Of a DNA stretch of 64,000 bases, positions 51,935 to 64,000 are shown piece after piece. A program made the translations under genes and the position numbers. The notes beneath the pieces were generated by a model. The model was not told the DNA's origin. It ran no database searches and saw only the letters and a list, made by a program, of their open reading frames with translations. The stretch spans positions 434,001 through 498,000 of the forward strand of contig JADWOT020000005.1 in assembly GCA_036345935.2 (NCBI GenBank), written 5' to 3'. Origin of the DNA: Taenia hydatigena (lineage: Eukaryota; Platyhelminthes; Cestoda; Cyclophyllidea; Taeniidae). Each line of letters opens with the position of its first letter. Position 1 is the first letter of the stretch.

Positions 51935-54900
51935 CGAGAGTGACTTCGAAAGTGGATACAAGAAGCAGATGAAATCTCGGAGAGAATGATAGTTTGTCTC
52001 CCCTCATTCTTATTTTAATACTTTTTGCCTTTAAAATTTTGTCCTCCTGCTGGCTCTTTAAGCTAAGATGGTGCCTTCTACTGTGTTGCTGTTAACTGGC
52101 GTATCATGTCCTAGAGGCTCGTGGTAGGTCTGCAAAGGCAATGCTGCTCAGGTGCCAAAAAGCGAGTAACAAGTTCTTTGACTAAAAATTATATTGCAAA
52201 TAAGTTTGCCATCTAATCTTTTGTTATTAATCTTCTTATGTATACAGCTCTCCATCTTCGTTTCTGCCAGGTAGCTGTTAAGTCGTGATGCCGTCACTAC
52301 AAGGCACTATTCTTTGTTAATCATTAAGTGCTGGATTTATTATGAAAGGAGAACGGATATTTTTAGTGTTCAATGTCACTGGTCGGTGGTAGGATCATTG
52401 ATGTTGGGTTAGTCAGGGTGTGCGGTGCTGTTTTAGATGTCTTTAATGGATTGGCAACGCAAATTCGGATCCGTTGTGTCATCCATGCTGCTCAGTGAGC
52501 TGCGTTTTGCATGAAAGGATGCAGATTTAAAAACACTCTCCTTCTGACACTTTTCCTTGCATGCGTTATGAATTCGATCAGGTCCTCGTAGCCCTCAAGT
52601 CCAGATAATTGTAAAAAGAGGTCTATGTCGAATGCTTCACCTTCCTACGATAGGTTAGCAATGAGAATTCCTCTGTGCTGGTCTATCGTGCAGCAGCTCA
52701 AGTGTGACTTGAGTCAGCATGTCAAGAAAACTAAGTCCATTATCAAAAATTCGCTGGATCTAATCGTTAAAGATGCTAACGTCCACAGAATGTGAGAGAA
52801 CCACCTCAACTTTATCTGTGCAGCCTTTGAATTTACTCTATTTTATTAAAATGCAAATGCACGAAATAGGGAAGCCTATGCAAAAAGGCAAAGCCTTTGT
52901 GACCGGCGTACACAGCATTGTGTTTTCTGTTGATGATGCTTTGCTATCGGAATACACGCCTTGACTTAGTGACCAGCAGGATGGCCATTGTAACTAATTA
53001 GTAAATTACAACCAAATTTCATCACTTGATGCACGTTAGAAAAAACGTGACAAATTTTATGCGTGCATTAGTATTTTTACTATCATCAGTATGCTGCCTG
53101 AGGCCAAATTATGGCAAACACATGCGTACACGCGCCGGCTAAAGCAAAGATTATATCTACTCTTGTCATCGCTTTTAAAATTATAAGTAAAGCAAAATGT
53201 TCATCCTCGGCGTTTGGTCATTTAGATGATCCTTGCAGGAGTGCTCTATATTTTAGAGAGAAAAAAGAAAACGTTTGCGATGAAGCACGAGCAGAATGCT
53301 AGTTGGTGTTTGAGGGGTTACTCAAATGTACAACAATCTAAACCTCATATATTTGGCTCTCTGCCTCACCTTGACTGACTGCGCATACAAAACTATTAGG
53401 AAACTAATCACACGCTCTCAAGTTGATTTGAAAAGGAAAGTGATGTCTCTTGAAAGCAGAATAGGTAAGCTTTAAGAGAAGGATAAGCGTGAAACCGTAA
53501 AACACTACATGAAACGTTTTTTCTGAAATCAATGCGGCGAAACCCGCCTCGATGCCCATTTACCTAACATCGGTGCAATTTACTCATTGAGTGGAAAAGC
53601 TTAACGAAAATATTCAGACGCAGTTATACCTCTTCACCAATATCATCTCCATCGCTGAATAGATCAGTTCACTACAAGTCTATTTTCGCCAGATCAAAAT
53701 CACCAGTGGACTTCGTTATGATTTTACCCGCAGCTTACATAGTGACATAAGCACAATTTGTGTTGGTTCATCTTGCATCAAAGGAGGTCATAAATTTATT
53801 CAAATATTTAATGTGTGATCACTTAAATTTGTCGTCACATAACAATTTGACCTCTGTTTGCACTCCATCAAATACAGATGTGCACTGGGCGTTGCCGTCG
53901 CCTATCTTTGTCAAATGTACCTGCGATCCCTCTGAGGTTGATTGAGAACAGCAATTCACTTATGTCAATCAAGTAGACAGATAAGTTAAGGCATCCGCAA
54001 CTCACAACTTTGATTGGGCCAACGGCTGAAAAGGCATTGGCACACAAGGTAGGTAAAATGAGCCACTCTTCGTCACGAAGTAGGAACTGCTGAGATCCTA
54101 TCCCATGACATGCTCAACAAAACTCGGCCGCGTTTTTCATTGCGGGATGTAACGTCACTCTTATATAAACATATCTAGTTACGCAAATTCAAATACACAA
54201 GCACTAAGTGTCAAAAGGGCCAAGTAAATAGGCAAACATTTTAGGGGTGGTAGGCTTTTGCGCAATAACACCAATCCAAAGATATCGGTGTTGAAGTAAC
54301 GCCTCTATCGGCACACTTTGAAAGAAAAAGCGTAGCAGGTGGGAAGAAGGGCTCTGGTAAATCAGAGTTTTCGTGAATGCGCCTTGGAGTAATCTTCTTG
54401 CATCTGCATCAAAGCAGCATTATTAAGCATAGGCGGATCAGAATTTAAAGCATTTAACGCCTGGTCACTTTACTTAAGCATTTGCTATCTTGATTTTTAT
54501 AATCGTCTCAATATAGCTATAGCATGCGGCGAGGAACGTGCTGTACCACTGAATAATGACAAGCCTTGATCACAGTGTGGTGTAAACATGACGTATCATG
54601 GTATTGCAATAAGCCTTTCACTAAAACACTAGACCACTTCAGGATCTGCTTCGGTGCCCACCTTCATATGCGTTGGGACACAAAAAGCAACGAGTCGTCT
54701 TCGAGACTAACGACTAGAAGAAAGAGCGTATTCCGTGGATAAACTAAGCCGGCGTAGTTAATAGCATGATACTGCCAGTCGTCGCAATAAAAGTTATTTT
54801 AAATCTGTCTTACTGACGTAAATTAACTTAGGGGCCATGGATACTACTACAATGACTTTAAAGCACTTTTATTAACGCCTTTCATGCCAAGGAATTTCAG

Positions 54901-55375
54901 CGACTCGTAATCCACCCCCTATTATGCTTTGCCATACTAAGAAGTTAAAGAGCAAATGCATGAAGATACACGTACATGACAAAGAATTAAACCTATCGTC
55001 CTTTTTCCTTTGTGAAATGACTCCACCAGCTTAACAATGAAAAAGGAATAACTATCACCTTCCTAAACCACGCGAAAGTCTCATGATTCAGGCTTTATGT
55101 CCTAGTCTGCTATTCGATATAATGCGCCACCTATCCTAAGTTCTTCCATGACTAGGCATGCGGATTCAGACCAACAAAAACAGGAGAGAGTTAAGCAGAA
55201 GCGAAAAACTAGTGTCACTAAGTCCAGGGTAGATTTTCTCTGCACAAAATCATGGCATGATCTGAGGGAAGGGGGTAATTTGTGGATGTGAGCATTTAAG
55301 CATGTGCAGAATATCACTCATGTTCACTGAGGTCGCTATGACACGATGGTATATTAAAGACGGGATGATCAGACT
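51935..55375. other. No supportable gene
   Basis: Only frames of chance length. No repeats matched to other parts of the window by eye. Confidence 0.4.
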
Positions 55376-55379
55376 AAGC

Positions 55380-56115
55380 ATTCCAGAATGACCAATTATC
55401 GTATGGCGACTGATTATTTTACAGTTTAGGCCAGCTCAACATTTGCATAAATGCACTGACTGCTGCTTCTTACTTGATCAGGTGAAGATCGTACTTCCGT
55501 CCCAAGTCAGTCACCTCTGCTCTTTTATCGTTATGTTTTTTTGCAAATTTTAACTTGGATCAAAGTGGAGAACCGTCTGGAAAATGTGAATCAGGGAGCA
55601 AATTTCTTAAGGGCTCTAGAAAGACTAGCGATGAAAGAAGATGCTCACTCTGCATCAGTAGTAGGAGCAGCTCCCAAAATCTCCAACACAAAGACTGGTA
55701 AATGAGTTGGAAAGGAGAATAATGTTGCCAAAGACAGTGATGATGATGGCAATGATGTTCTGTCTCCATCTTCTTCAATGAGTCCCCCTTTTCTCGAAGC
55801 TCCTGTCGTGCCATTTGCAACAATCTGCTAACTGACAACTACGAATTATATTCAACAAAACGCAAGCATTAAAGATTTTACATGGTTCCTGCACAGCGCA
55901 TAAGAATAACAAAGGTTTTCGCACTTCCTACTGCAAAAAGAAGACACTCTGAGCAAACCTTAGAGCACTACTCAATGTATATACGGTTTGGCAACGTTAA
56001 ACCTGATACGGCCCCATCCGTCGCCACCGCTGCGGTTCATGCTGCTGCCGGTGCTACTGCTTCAAACACCACTGGCAATGGTTGTACTCCAGTGACTCAC
56101 AGGAAGAGATGGAGA
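55380..56115 (+). repeat. Second copy of the 25-kb repeat element, one-armed
   Basis: Aligns in the same orientation with 25110-25700 and, at its left end, with the reverse complement of about 25850-25925. Shared blocks include agatcgtactt, ctcttttatc, acttggatcaaa, the gaaagaagatgct block, the ctacgaattatat block and the gccaccgctgcggttcat block. No inverted right arm follows 56115. A frame at 55882-56151 lies inside the element and is not called as a gene. Confidence 0.72.
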
Positions 56116-56119
56116 CGCA

Positions 56120-59100
56120 GGATAGAATCTGGTAGCCGACCTTCTCTATAGTAGGTGTTAACTTTTATAGCGAACGCTAATAAACTGCTTTCAGTCACAA
56201 AGTGTTCAAAATTTGAGAAAAACCTGTTGGTTTTGGCATTATTTGGCGTGAACATTTACTATATACAGGCTCCCGAAATCTATCTTTCCATTAAAATTCA
56301 TTTGCTACAATTTATGCAGAAGAAAGGCTGCTTATGAACTTCCAATGTACAAAAAACAGATGAAGACAGAAGGATTGAGGCAATAATACAAATTTTCAAT
56401 AAGTTTTCAATCTCTATCAATGGACAAAAATTTCGTAAAAGAGAGGGGATCCGAGGAGTAGGAATAGAGTGAACGTGTAGGAAATGCTGCTGACGTGCTT
56501 TGCGAAACCACAAAGACGCCAGTGTCACATATTATATAGGCAAGTCACGTCGTCCTCTCTGTGGGCATGTATTCTGTAATGATTCACTAACCCTCGTTAT
56601 TTCGAGAGGTCTTCTTCAAACATAATCGCATTTCATCAACTTCTATTGAGCAGATAGATATCAGCTATGAGCTCCATTGGTCTTCTGTACGTGATTGAAT
56701 TACCGTGAAAATCAGCGTCTACAGTGCATTACGCGCACACACAACCGCACAAAACGTAGTCTCTTAGACATGGAGTGGGGAGTGCTTCAGACTTGTGAGG
56801 TGACAGTGTGCAGGCAGTTCAATAATAATGATAATGAAACTCTTATTCGCCCATTGACTGTGAAAACAGGTAATATCTGTTCACAAGTTATTCGGTCAGA
56901 CGACCATTTAGAAGAATGCTTACACGCTTAAGCAGGAGGTGTGGAAATAAAATGTTCAAGAATTTCCAGCCCTCCTGCCTGTCACGCACTGTTCCATGGC
57001 ATCTAATCGGAGGTCATGCGGTCCAAATTCATCACATTTGCCTAAATGCTGAGGAGACAAACCAGCTGTCGCATCACTACTAACGCTACGCATTGCTTTT
57101 GGGTACCCTTGGCACATTGATCTAGATTAAGACAAGATAAACGAATGTATGCTTCGAGTTTATTCGATACGAGCAACCTTTTAAATGTAAGGTTCTTTAA
57201 CTGATCTGAAGTCGCCAAAATTTAACTTCTTTTACCATTCGGTCACAAGAGGTACGCTTTACTACTGTCCGTTGCACCGTTACCAAATACCGTATATAAA
57301 CTAGACAAAAAGCTGGCTTTCAACTTAGTTTGGAATCAATGTTAAACTCCACTCCGTTTTAGCCAGCGATTACCGTATCGGTACTACTGAGTGTGTTTTC
57401 AAGTCTTTACAAGTGACTACAACGAGTCTCAGCTCATACCATCGATGTATTATCGAGCTTTCTGCGACCTGACAGAAGCAAAGGTCCAGGTACTAGGCTG
57501 CAAAATGTTACTAAATTTTAGCTATAGTAGTAGGCTGTATGGTAATAACGTCGCAAAGTCCATAAGACTGCCACTCAAAATGTCCAGCCGAGAGCTGGGA
57601 AGTCCATATAATAATGCGTCTGGTTGGATCGTCTAAACACAAGTTTGTAGCAGAGCACAATCGCTCGTATTCAACAATCAGACAGCAGTCTCGATATTAC
57701 GAATTCTTAGCAAATATGGATCACCCCTGTAGAAGATTAGCATCCAGGGAGTGGTCCTTCATGTGCCGTGTTATAATTCATGGCGCATAATATTAGCAAT
57801 GAGAAAGTAAAATTCTCAAATAAGCGGTGGCCAACTAATGAGTCTTTGGCGTCTTTCGGCTAGCTTGAAGATGTAAACTAAACAAACGTTGCAACGAAAT
57901 TCCAGTGACTATGAATCAGTCAGATAGCTTGAGTTAAATCCGATCAGCACTTAAAATAGAAGAAAGAAAACTTGCTATTCGTACAAGGCAGACGTCTCGA
58001 GGTCCTCTACCCCTTCTTTGTAAGGATAACAACCAAATGAACCACCTGTGGTCCAGCTCTTACCATCTCTTGAGATCACTCGTCTCCACCACCTCAGGTG
58101 TCCGCACTCTCGATACCACAATAATGAACCGAGTCACCATACTCATATCTTCATTAAAAGACACCAAGGAAACAGCAGTGGCAGCAGAACTACCCGCATT
58201 AGTGCCTTCAATTGTAGCAGGAAGGTGAGTAGACAGCAAAGCAAGACTGGGGCGTTAGTGAGGATCTGGATGGTATAAGCAACGATAAAATGGGAAGCAT
58301 AATGAGCGGTAGAAGGCAGTAGAATTCGAATGCATGTGCGTGGCTGTTAGTTTTGCTATGAGCCTTAAAACTGTTTGGTTCTGGATCAAAAGGAATGAAG
58401 AAGATCGTTCTTATAGATTATTCTCTCAGCCACACCTACGTTGTCCGATTGTAAAAAAGCTGCCGTCTTCTCTTACAGACAGAATCGGGCTGCTGGTCCC
58501 TAAATCTAATCAATTTTGGATCAATATGAGCAAAAATGAACAGAGCTCCGAGTCCTTGCTACCTCTGAGTTTCTTACCTCAATATAATCATCGCGCTTTC
58601 CCACAACTCAATTTTAAAGCATGAACTACCACAAACAAATTACAGAAGGAAGCAGGATGCCAAGTCTCATTTCTGATCAGTTTTGATCAAAAGAGAGGAA
58701 GTGGAATGCTGCTTTATCCCCTTGCTAGAAGCTTTTATGGATTTAAAATGCGTCTCATTGTCAGCTTAGACTATTTTTGATCACAGGAAAGTGCATTGAC
58801 TATTTTCTGTACCAACCTAGACGCTTTTATTGTTGACTATACACTATTTTTATAAGTTGATAAGGAAGCAACTGCAAGCAATTACTGAATGAAATAAGAC
58901 GCTATGCCATAATTCTCGTTACTTCTGCATCCAAGCAAACACATTCAGCGTAGCTCTGTATACTTGTGTTACTTAAGCTCTCTTTGCCAAAATGGGCTCC
59001 TTCAATATGGGTTAGCCATAAGTAAAACTTAAATCATTGTACATAAAGCTAAAAGTAGATTGCAGATTGTATCAAAATCATTCGCATTGCATTGCAGTTA

Positions 59101-60240
59101 ATCCTATCTAATGCTTTACAAAAGAACTGCGCTTCACGGCCACGGAAGTAAGCTAACAGTTAATACCCAGCTTTTATTAATTCCAGATCGAATTAAAAGT
59201 TATGGCACAATTAAAACCCGCGCATTCTCCCTTATTCGTTAAAGCACATTCCATGTTCGACTGCGTGTATACCACGATAGTAAGTCAACCACCGAGTTTT
59301 TATTGTAAGTGTTTCGAAATAGAAACGAGAAAAACATTGGGTGCATTGTGCTATGGCTGATTCGCTAGGTTTACAAGTTAACTGTCTTGCGCATGAGCCG
59401 GTCAACACTACCAGTTAAAACTTAACATCAATTAATCTTTTCTATTTAGGTAAAACAAAGTAGGCAGCTCCTCTGTTTTTAACTCCTTTTCATTCATTGT
59501 CTCGAATATGTCTAGCAACAACCCTGTGACTGTTAAATAACTTGACTAGTTATTTGGAACGTAGTTTACGGACTTGGTCATTGTAGCAACGAGTTGAAAG
59601 CAATTTTTGTTGCGCATTAATGATTAAGCTCTTTGGCGTAATTGGTGAAGTTAGATAGTCTAGCAAATAACTATTGTTAATTTATGCACAAAGACAGGGT
59701 TAGCAACCATAAAGTGCAATTTTATTCTTACCTGAGTTGAATTTGAGGCAATGGCAAAGCCAGAATTCCGGCTCTGAAATGTTCAATGAATAGCTGTGCT
59801 CGGCAAATCATGCTCAATCCAGACGAGACACATATATAGAGTTTAAGAACCGCATTATGATACTCAACAAGTAATCCAGATTAATTCAGATGAACTAGTA
59901 CCATTTTACAAGACAGGTTCCAATTTTGCCAAAATCATGGCGTCTTGATGAGGTGTAGTGTGTAATATCTTACCGAGGAAAATGTGTTTACCGCTAGTGG
60001 CCTTTGGAGTGATGGGGGAATCAAATGACTAAAAGATCTCTTCACTTTTCAAAAGTACGAACTACTGTTGACTTATGTCTTGGAAATCGCATACATCACA
60101 TGCATTTATTTTGCTTATAAGTGGCTCGTGGCATTTTATTTAACATGCAAAACCAGATGACTATGATTCATAAATAATTTTTGGATAAAACCTACCACTG
60201 TACATGCGCATGATACCATATTTAACAATTTTTAAAATTT
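56120..60240. other. No supportable gene
   Basis: A GTAAG donor on the minus strand near 59730 follows about 75 open bases without a recognisable product. A GTGAGT donor on the plus strand near 58226 follows a Thr/Ala-rich frame. Neither could be built into a gene. Confidence 0.35.
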
Positions 60241-60243
60241 TCT

Positions 60244-61400
60244 TCACACGTCATCCAGTTGTGCCTCCGAATAGAACGTGACGACAATGTCTTTTATCCA
60301 TTCTTCCCATGCATAACATCTACTTCGAATCCAGCAGTCACTTATGGTTAGGCATTGCTGTATCGCATTCCAGGCACTTATGTGTTCAAAGCCTTCCTTA
60401 CTAGGTAGAATTAATAAGAAAAATAACATTTAATGCATAGTTGTAGTGTTTTTAGGTGGGCAGATTCTTGTGAAGGCATGTGTTTCTTGAAAGATGCATT
60501 TGTCAACTTAACTTATGCAAGATAGACGTCGCCATAAGTTGACTACGCTCCAAATGTCCCCTTATATGCGACCGACGGTTTCGTTCCAGTTGAATTGGCA
60601 GATCGCATGCCCTTCAATTCACCTCTCCCTGCTAATCTTCTAAAAATTGGGCCTTTTTACATTAGCGGAAAAGTAAGCACAGCATTCGTCAAAAACGAAA
60701 AATCTACTCAATTAAATCCTGTTCCCCTTACCCAATTAAGAACTTCAACTTACGCAATGACGTGCATTGAATCCGTATAACCTCTCATATTATTGGTCAT
60801 TAAAGAATAGAGTCGGATGGGTTGGGGTGCTCTAAGCCGCCTTGTGAAATCCGGCATAGCATGTTAGGTCTGAATATGCAAACTAGATTGTGAATGGGGG
60901 TTATTCTACAGATTACAACAAATGTGCTGAGTCATTCATTCAATACGCTTTTAACACTGGCGAATAAATAGAGCACTCACCTTATTAACCACACAATATT
61001 CAACAAAGACTGGTCCAATATTCTGAAGGGTGAACACTGAGGAGGTAATACCGAAGTAATGCGCATAGGTCCTCTTTTGAACAAGAAACCATTTTCTCGC
61101 ATTTACTGAGTCCATAAATAGACTTGGCTGCTGTGCTCGAGTACTTGGCTGTCGAGGTGTTTGAACTGGTGGGTAGTGCTGCGTGAGACAACAAGGAAAC
61201 GCACATCCTACCTCGTCAACTGTAGTAGGCCATTCGAACGACGGAAAGTTGGATAAGTTGTTGGGCGGTGTGGCGGTCGTGCAGGATAGTGTGCTGCCCA
61301 ACATGTAGGCGGTGCTGATGTCAAAAAAGAGGAGAAGCCGATGGGCATCAAGGAATAGGCCGACCAGGTGCATTCTTACAGGCAGTCCTGTTGACTGAGT
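60244..61400 (-). CDS. Two-exon gene model, unknown protein (3' part of a gene)
   Basis: Minus-strand model with exons 61400-60981 (420 nt, 140 codons) and 60396-60244 (153 nt including TGA). The first exon follows a good acceptor ending GTTGCAG and ends at AAG before a GTGAGT donor. The second follows TAG-TAAG, and an AG one codon later keeps phase 0 across a 584-nt intron. The first exon belongs to one of the window's longest open frames and has no in-frame ATG before the acceptor, so upstream exons are expected. Its encoded part has a hydrophobic stretch near residues 10-40 and a Pro/Thr-rich middle. The last 50 residues are rich in Trp, Glu and Ile (AWEEWIKDIVV). I do not recognise a family. 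A second open frame overlaps the first exon (61206-61000), so the choice of frame is not secure. Two further protein-like frames lie just upstream at about 61680-61540 and 61922-61731. Confidence 0.33.
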
Positions 61401-61429
61401 CTGCAACAATGAACGTAACAAATGAGCTG

Positions 61430-64000
61430 CAAAGAACGATTAGGATTTCGCTATACTTTGAGGCATATGCATCCCGCTAGTGGCATCGTGACCAGTCTGG
61501 ACATGAAATACATTTTGTTTTGATGACTTGACTTAGTACTTCAGGACACCTCTAAGGTCATTTGACCTCAAAAATGGCCACTTGTTAGAATCTGTTGGTG
61601 CACCCAGCCACCGCCTGCACCACATACATGCAGCAAACTTAAAGTTCTGTCTTTGACCGACTATATGCTCCTCGTCATCAAATCCCAGCCGGCAACTTCC
61701 TTCTCCTCACAAATCTTGGATACCACACTGTCAAAAATATGCAGATGCCAAAGCATCTAGGTCGTGAAGTTGGCGAGCAATTTTGCTTTCGAAACAGGCA
61801 GACACCAACAGGGAGTCACCATGGCAGACTTCTCGTACCCACTCGAAGTCATGGAAGGTACAATCTACCAGTGACCTCCCATAGCTGGTGACACTGAAAA
61901 GTGAAGCTACGTTTTCTAACATTAGCGGCCTTAACTCACAACTGTGCTCCCATCAGTCTGGTGGTGCCATGCCTATTGTTTAGAGAAGCAGGATTAACTC
62001 AATTCGAGACATGGTATTAGGATGTACTTGGTTCTGTGCCTCTTCATTTCGGCTAAATATGTAGCGCTATTGTATATGGTGATGTAAACTAAAGTACACA
62101 TTCGGTTTTGAGTCCCGTTTTATTTTGACGAGGAAATAAGATGTTGCCTTAAATTCTGTTACGCCTCATTGCGCTTAAAGGAACGTAGTGGCGAAAAAGA
62201 TTGATTAAAGTGGGAATTACAAGGTCGGAAAGGAAAAACTGCGCCAACGCTAAGCCTTTATCATGAGCAGGGAGAGAAGGCTTCCCGTAAAAAGAAAGCG
62301 TCACCATCCTTAAGCCTATGCTAATGTCAGCGGGAAATTTAGTTGGGGTGACGAATAGGACATGTTTGCAGAAGGCGTCGAATTTGAAGGAGGTTGAAAG
62401 GTTATTTCACCCGTGAATCACCACATGTCCTTCCAAATGAGAACGAAAAACCGCAATCCATATTGGCCTATTTTAGTGCTTGGCGAATGCAAGCTCTCCT
62501 CTGGGGCGCTTTGGTAAATATTGCTTTATACTTTGGCATTTATCCATGCAAGCAGCTCTAATTTATTAACCATCTTTCATAATGTCTTCGATTGTAGTAT
62601 TAGTCCTGGTGCAGCCGAAGAAGAACGCACCTTTTACATGTTGACTAGAAACCCTAAAAGCACCACAAAATGAACTAAAGAGGTGCATTTTAGGCATTTC
62701 GCGTCTTTTAAATAAAAGTGACAAAAATTTCTTTCGATATAAAGTGCGCGTACTTCGATGGACCGAATTTGAGCGCCGATATTACGGCATAAAATTACTG
62801 CTGCATTTCTGGAATTCGTACAAACAGTAGATAAACAGTATTAGGGATTCAAATCCACAATCACACCAATGCCTGCACAAGCACCTGCTGAACACGTGCT
62901 AAGGCACGATAACCCACTCTTCCGTTGCACTTAAGTTTGCTTTAATATATATTGTCTCGGCGTATTAAATGTTGAGTGCTGCCACTGAAAAAAACTAAAG
63001 GCTGAGCAGTCAATGCGAAACAAAATGCACGCGATCACAGTTTTAGGAAGATAATAGTAGGGACACAAGAACCATCATGGAGCATGACAGTAACTCGAGA
63101 AAAAGGCTGGCCAGCTCATTATAGATCAAAGTCGTGACAATGACATTCGCACTTGAGGAGACTGGCAACCATTCGAATAAATCGATCGCTGCGTCGATCA
63201 TCCAAAATGATAATTTGTTGCAAAGGTCCTGATAATTATGTATGCACAATTAGTGTGAAGCCCACGCTCACCATGCATTTGGCAGGACGAATTGCAACCG
63301 TTATTTACATTTTTGTCAAAAATATGATGTGGTGCACTTACCAACATGGCACATAATTTATGCATCACTCTGCATTCGTACAAACGGTGTTTCAGTAATG
63401 ATAGAATGACGCCGCACTGTCCAGAGGCCGACGCTCAAAAGGGTGCCTGACTCATGCAGTAGCTTGAGTCAGAACTTCACTGACATGTTCTTACCCCTGC
63501 ATTCCTGAATGACGAAATCGGATCGGCGTTTGATTTCTGATTTACCTAAGATGCCATACTGATAGAGGGCAAAGAGTTACCAGAGAAACACTGCTGCATT
63601 TCGTTATCCAAAGCTGGAGAGCACACGCTATTTGGTATTTTTAACGCTAAGGATTCAAAGACGCTTAACGATAAACTTTGCTGTAATTCGTGAGCCGGGC
63701 CGAACATTAATCCAACCTGACTTGGTAACACCCCTATCCCTCTTATCCTTCCATTTAGTGGGCTTTGTTTTGAACTTGCTGGCTAAACTGTTAACCATTT
63801 GCGTTTATAAGGCCACATCAGTTGAAATTACTTGTGCAGTTTATTGTTTGCGATCATTTTCTTAGTCGTATGAGGTCATTCTACACTTCATTAGTTATGC
63901 GGCTTTTGCTGTTTGAGATTGGCGGCGTCTATGCGATTCAGGTACGTGACATATTCTATACATGAGAAATTGGCAACTAATTCAGTCGAGTTAGATTTGG
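61430..64000. other. Upstream flank of the 61-kb gene model, otherwise empty
   Basis: Minus-strand open segments at 61922-61731 and about 61680-61540 (with WLGAPTDSNKWPFLRSNDL) may be further exons or decayed parts of the same gene, but splice sites could not be set. Beyond 62 kb nothing is supported. Confidence 0.3.

Noticed and set aside
25295..55690. Cys-x2-Cys-x10-His motifs in the 25- and 55-kb repeats as zinc fingers
   Set aside because: The spacing is two residues short of a C2H2 finger, the second histidine is missing, and the frame is not maintained around it.
1..64000. The roughly 120 open frames of 60-120 codons as separate genes
   Set aside because: At about 42% GC a stop is expected every 17 or so codons, so over a hundred frames of this length are expected by chance on two strands. 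Several begin with TTG or GTG and lack a real ATG.
1..64000. CRISPR arrays, prokaryotic operons, bacterial defence systems
   Set aside because: There are no regularly spaced direct repeats and no long uninterrupted genes. The coding signals are split by introns.

Overview
The window looks like nuclear DNA of an animal, probably an invertebrate. By eye it is a little over 40% GC, CpG is not strongly depleted, and there are no prokaryotic-style genes. Coding signals come as short exons with GT-AG introns of about 70-250 bases, and much of the rest is old, diverged repeats. A flatworm or another lophotrochozoan would fit, but nothing here fixes the taxon. Most open frames of 60-120 codons are what chance gives at this base composition, so I annotate only what has support beyond an open frame.

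The best supported content is a pair of homologous, inverted C2H2 zinc-finger loci about 30 kb apart. The minus-strand copy (11973-11050) reads as an intact five-exon gene for about 125 residues and four fingers. Each finger sits essentially on its own exon, and all the internal exons join in phase 1. The plus-strand copy (41253-41820) has exons of exactly the same lengths (75, 87, 105). It lacks finger 1 and carries an in-frame TGA in finger 4, so I call it a pseudogene. All twelve zinc ligands of fingers 2-4 are kept between the copies. The rest of the exons is no more conserved than the one intron that aligns without gaps.

Other layout: 1-11 kb and 12-25 kb hold almost nothing I can support. 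A repeat with inverted arms lies at 25.1-25.85 kb, with a second copy at 55.4-56.1 kb and a fragment at 28.6 kb. Region 30.1-30.8 kb holds a frameshifted sequence resembling a hAT transposase. Region 31.4-33.4 kb concentrates three of the five longest open frames. A possible exon lies at 35.6 kb. A 1.5-kb inverted repeat (43.19-44.68 and 50.44-51.93 kb) brackets a 5.8-kb spacer. A two-exon model on the minus strand (61.4-60.2 kb) has good splice sites but no family I recognise.

Percent identities are hand counts on aligned stretches. I had no database or alignment program, and no expression evidence.
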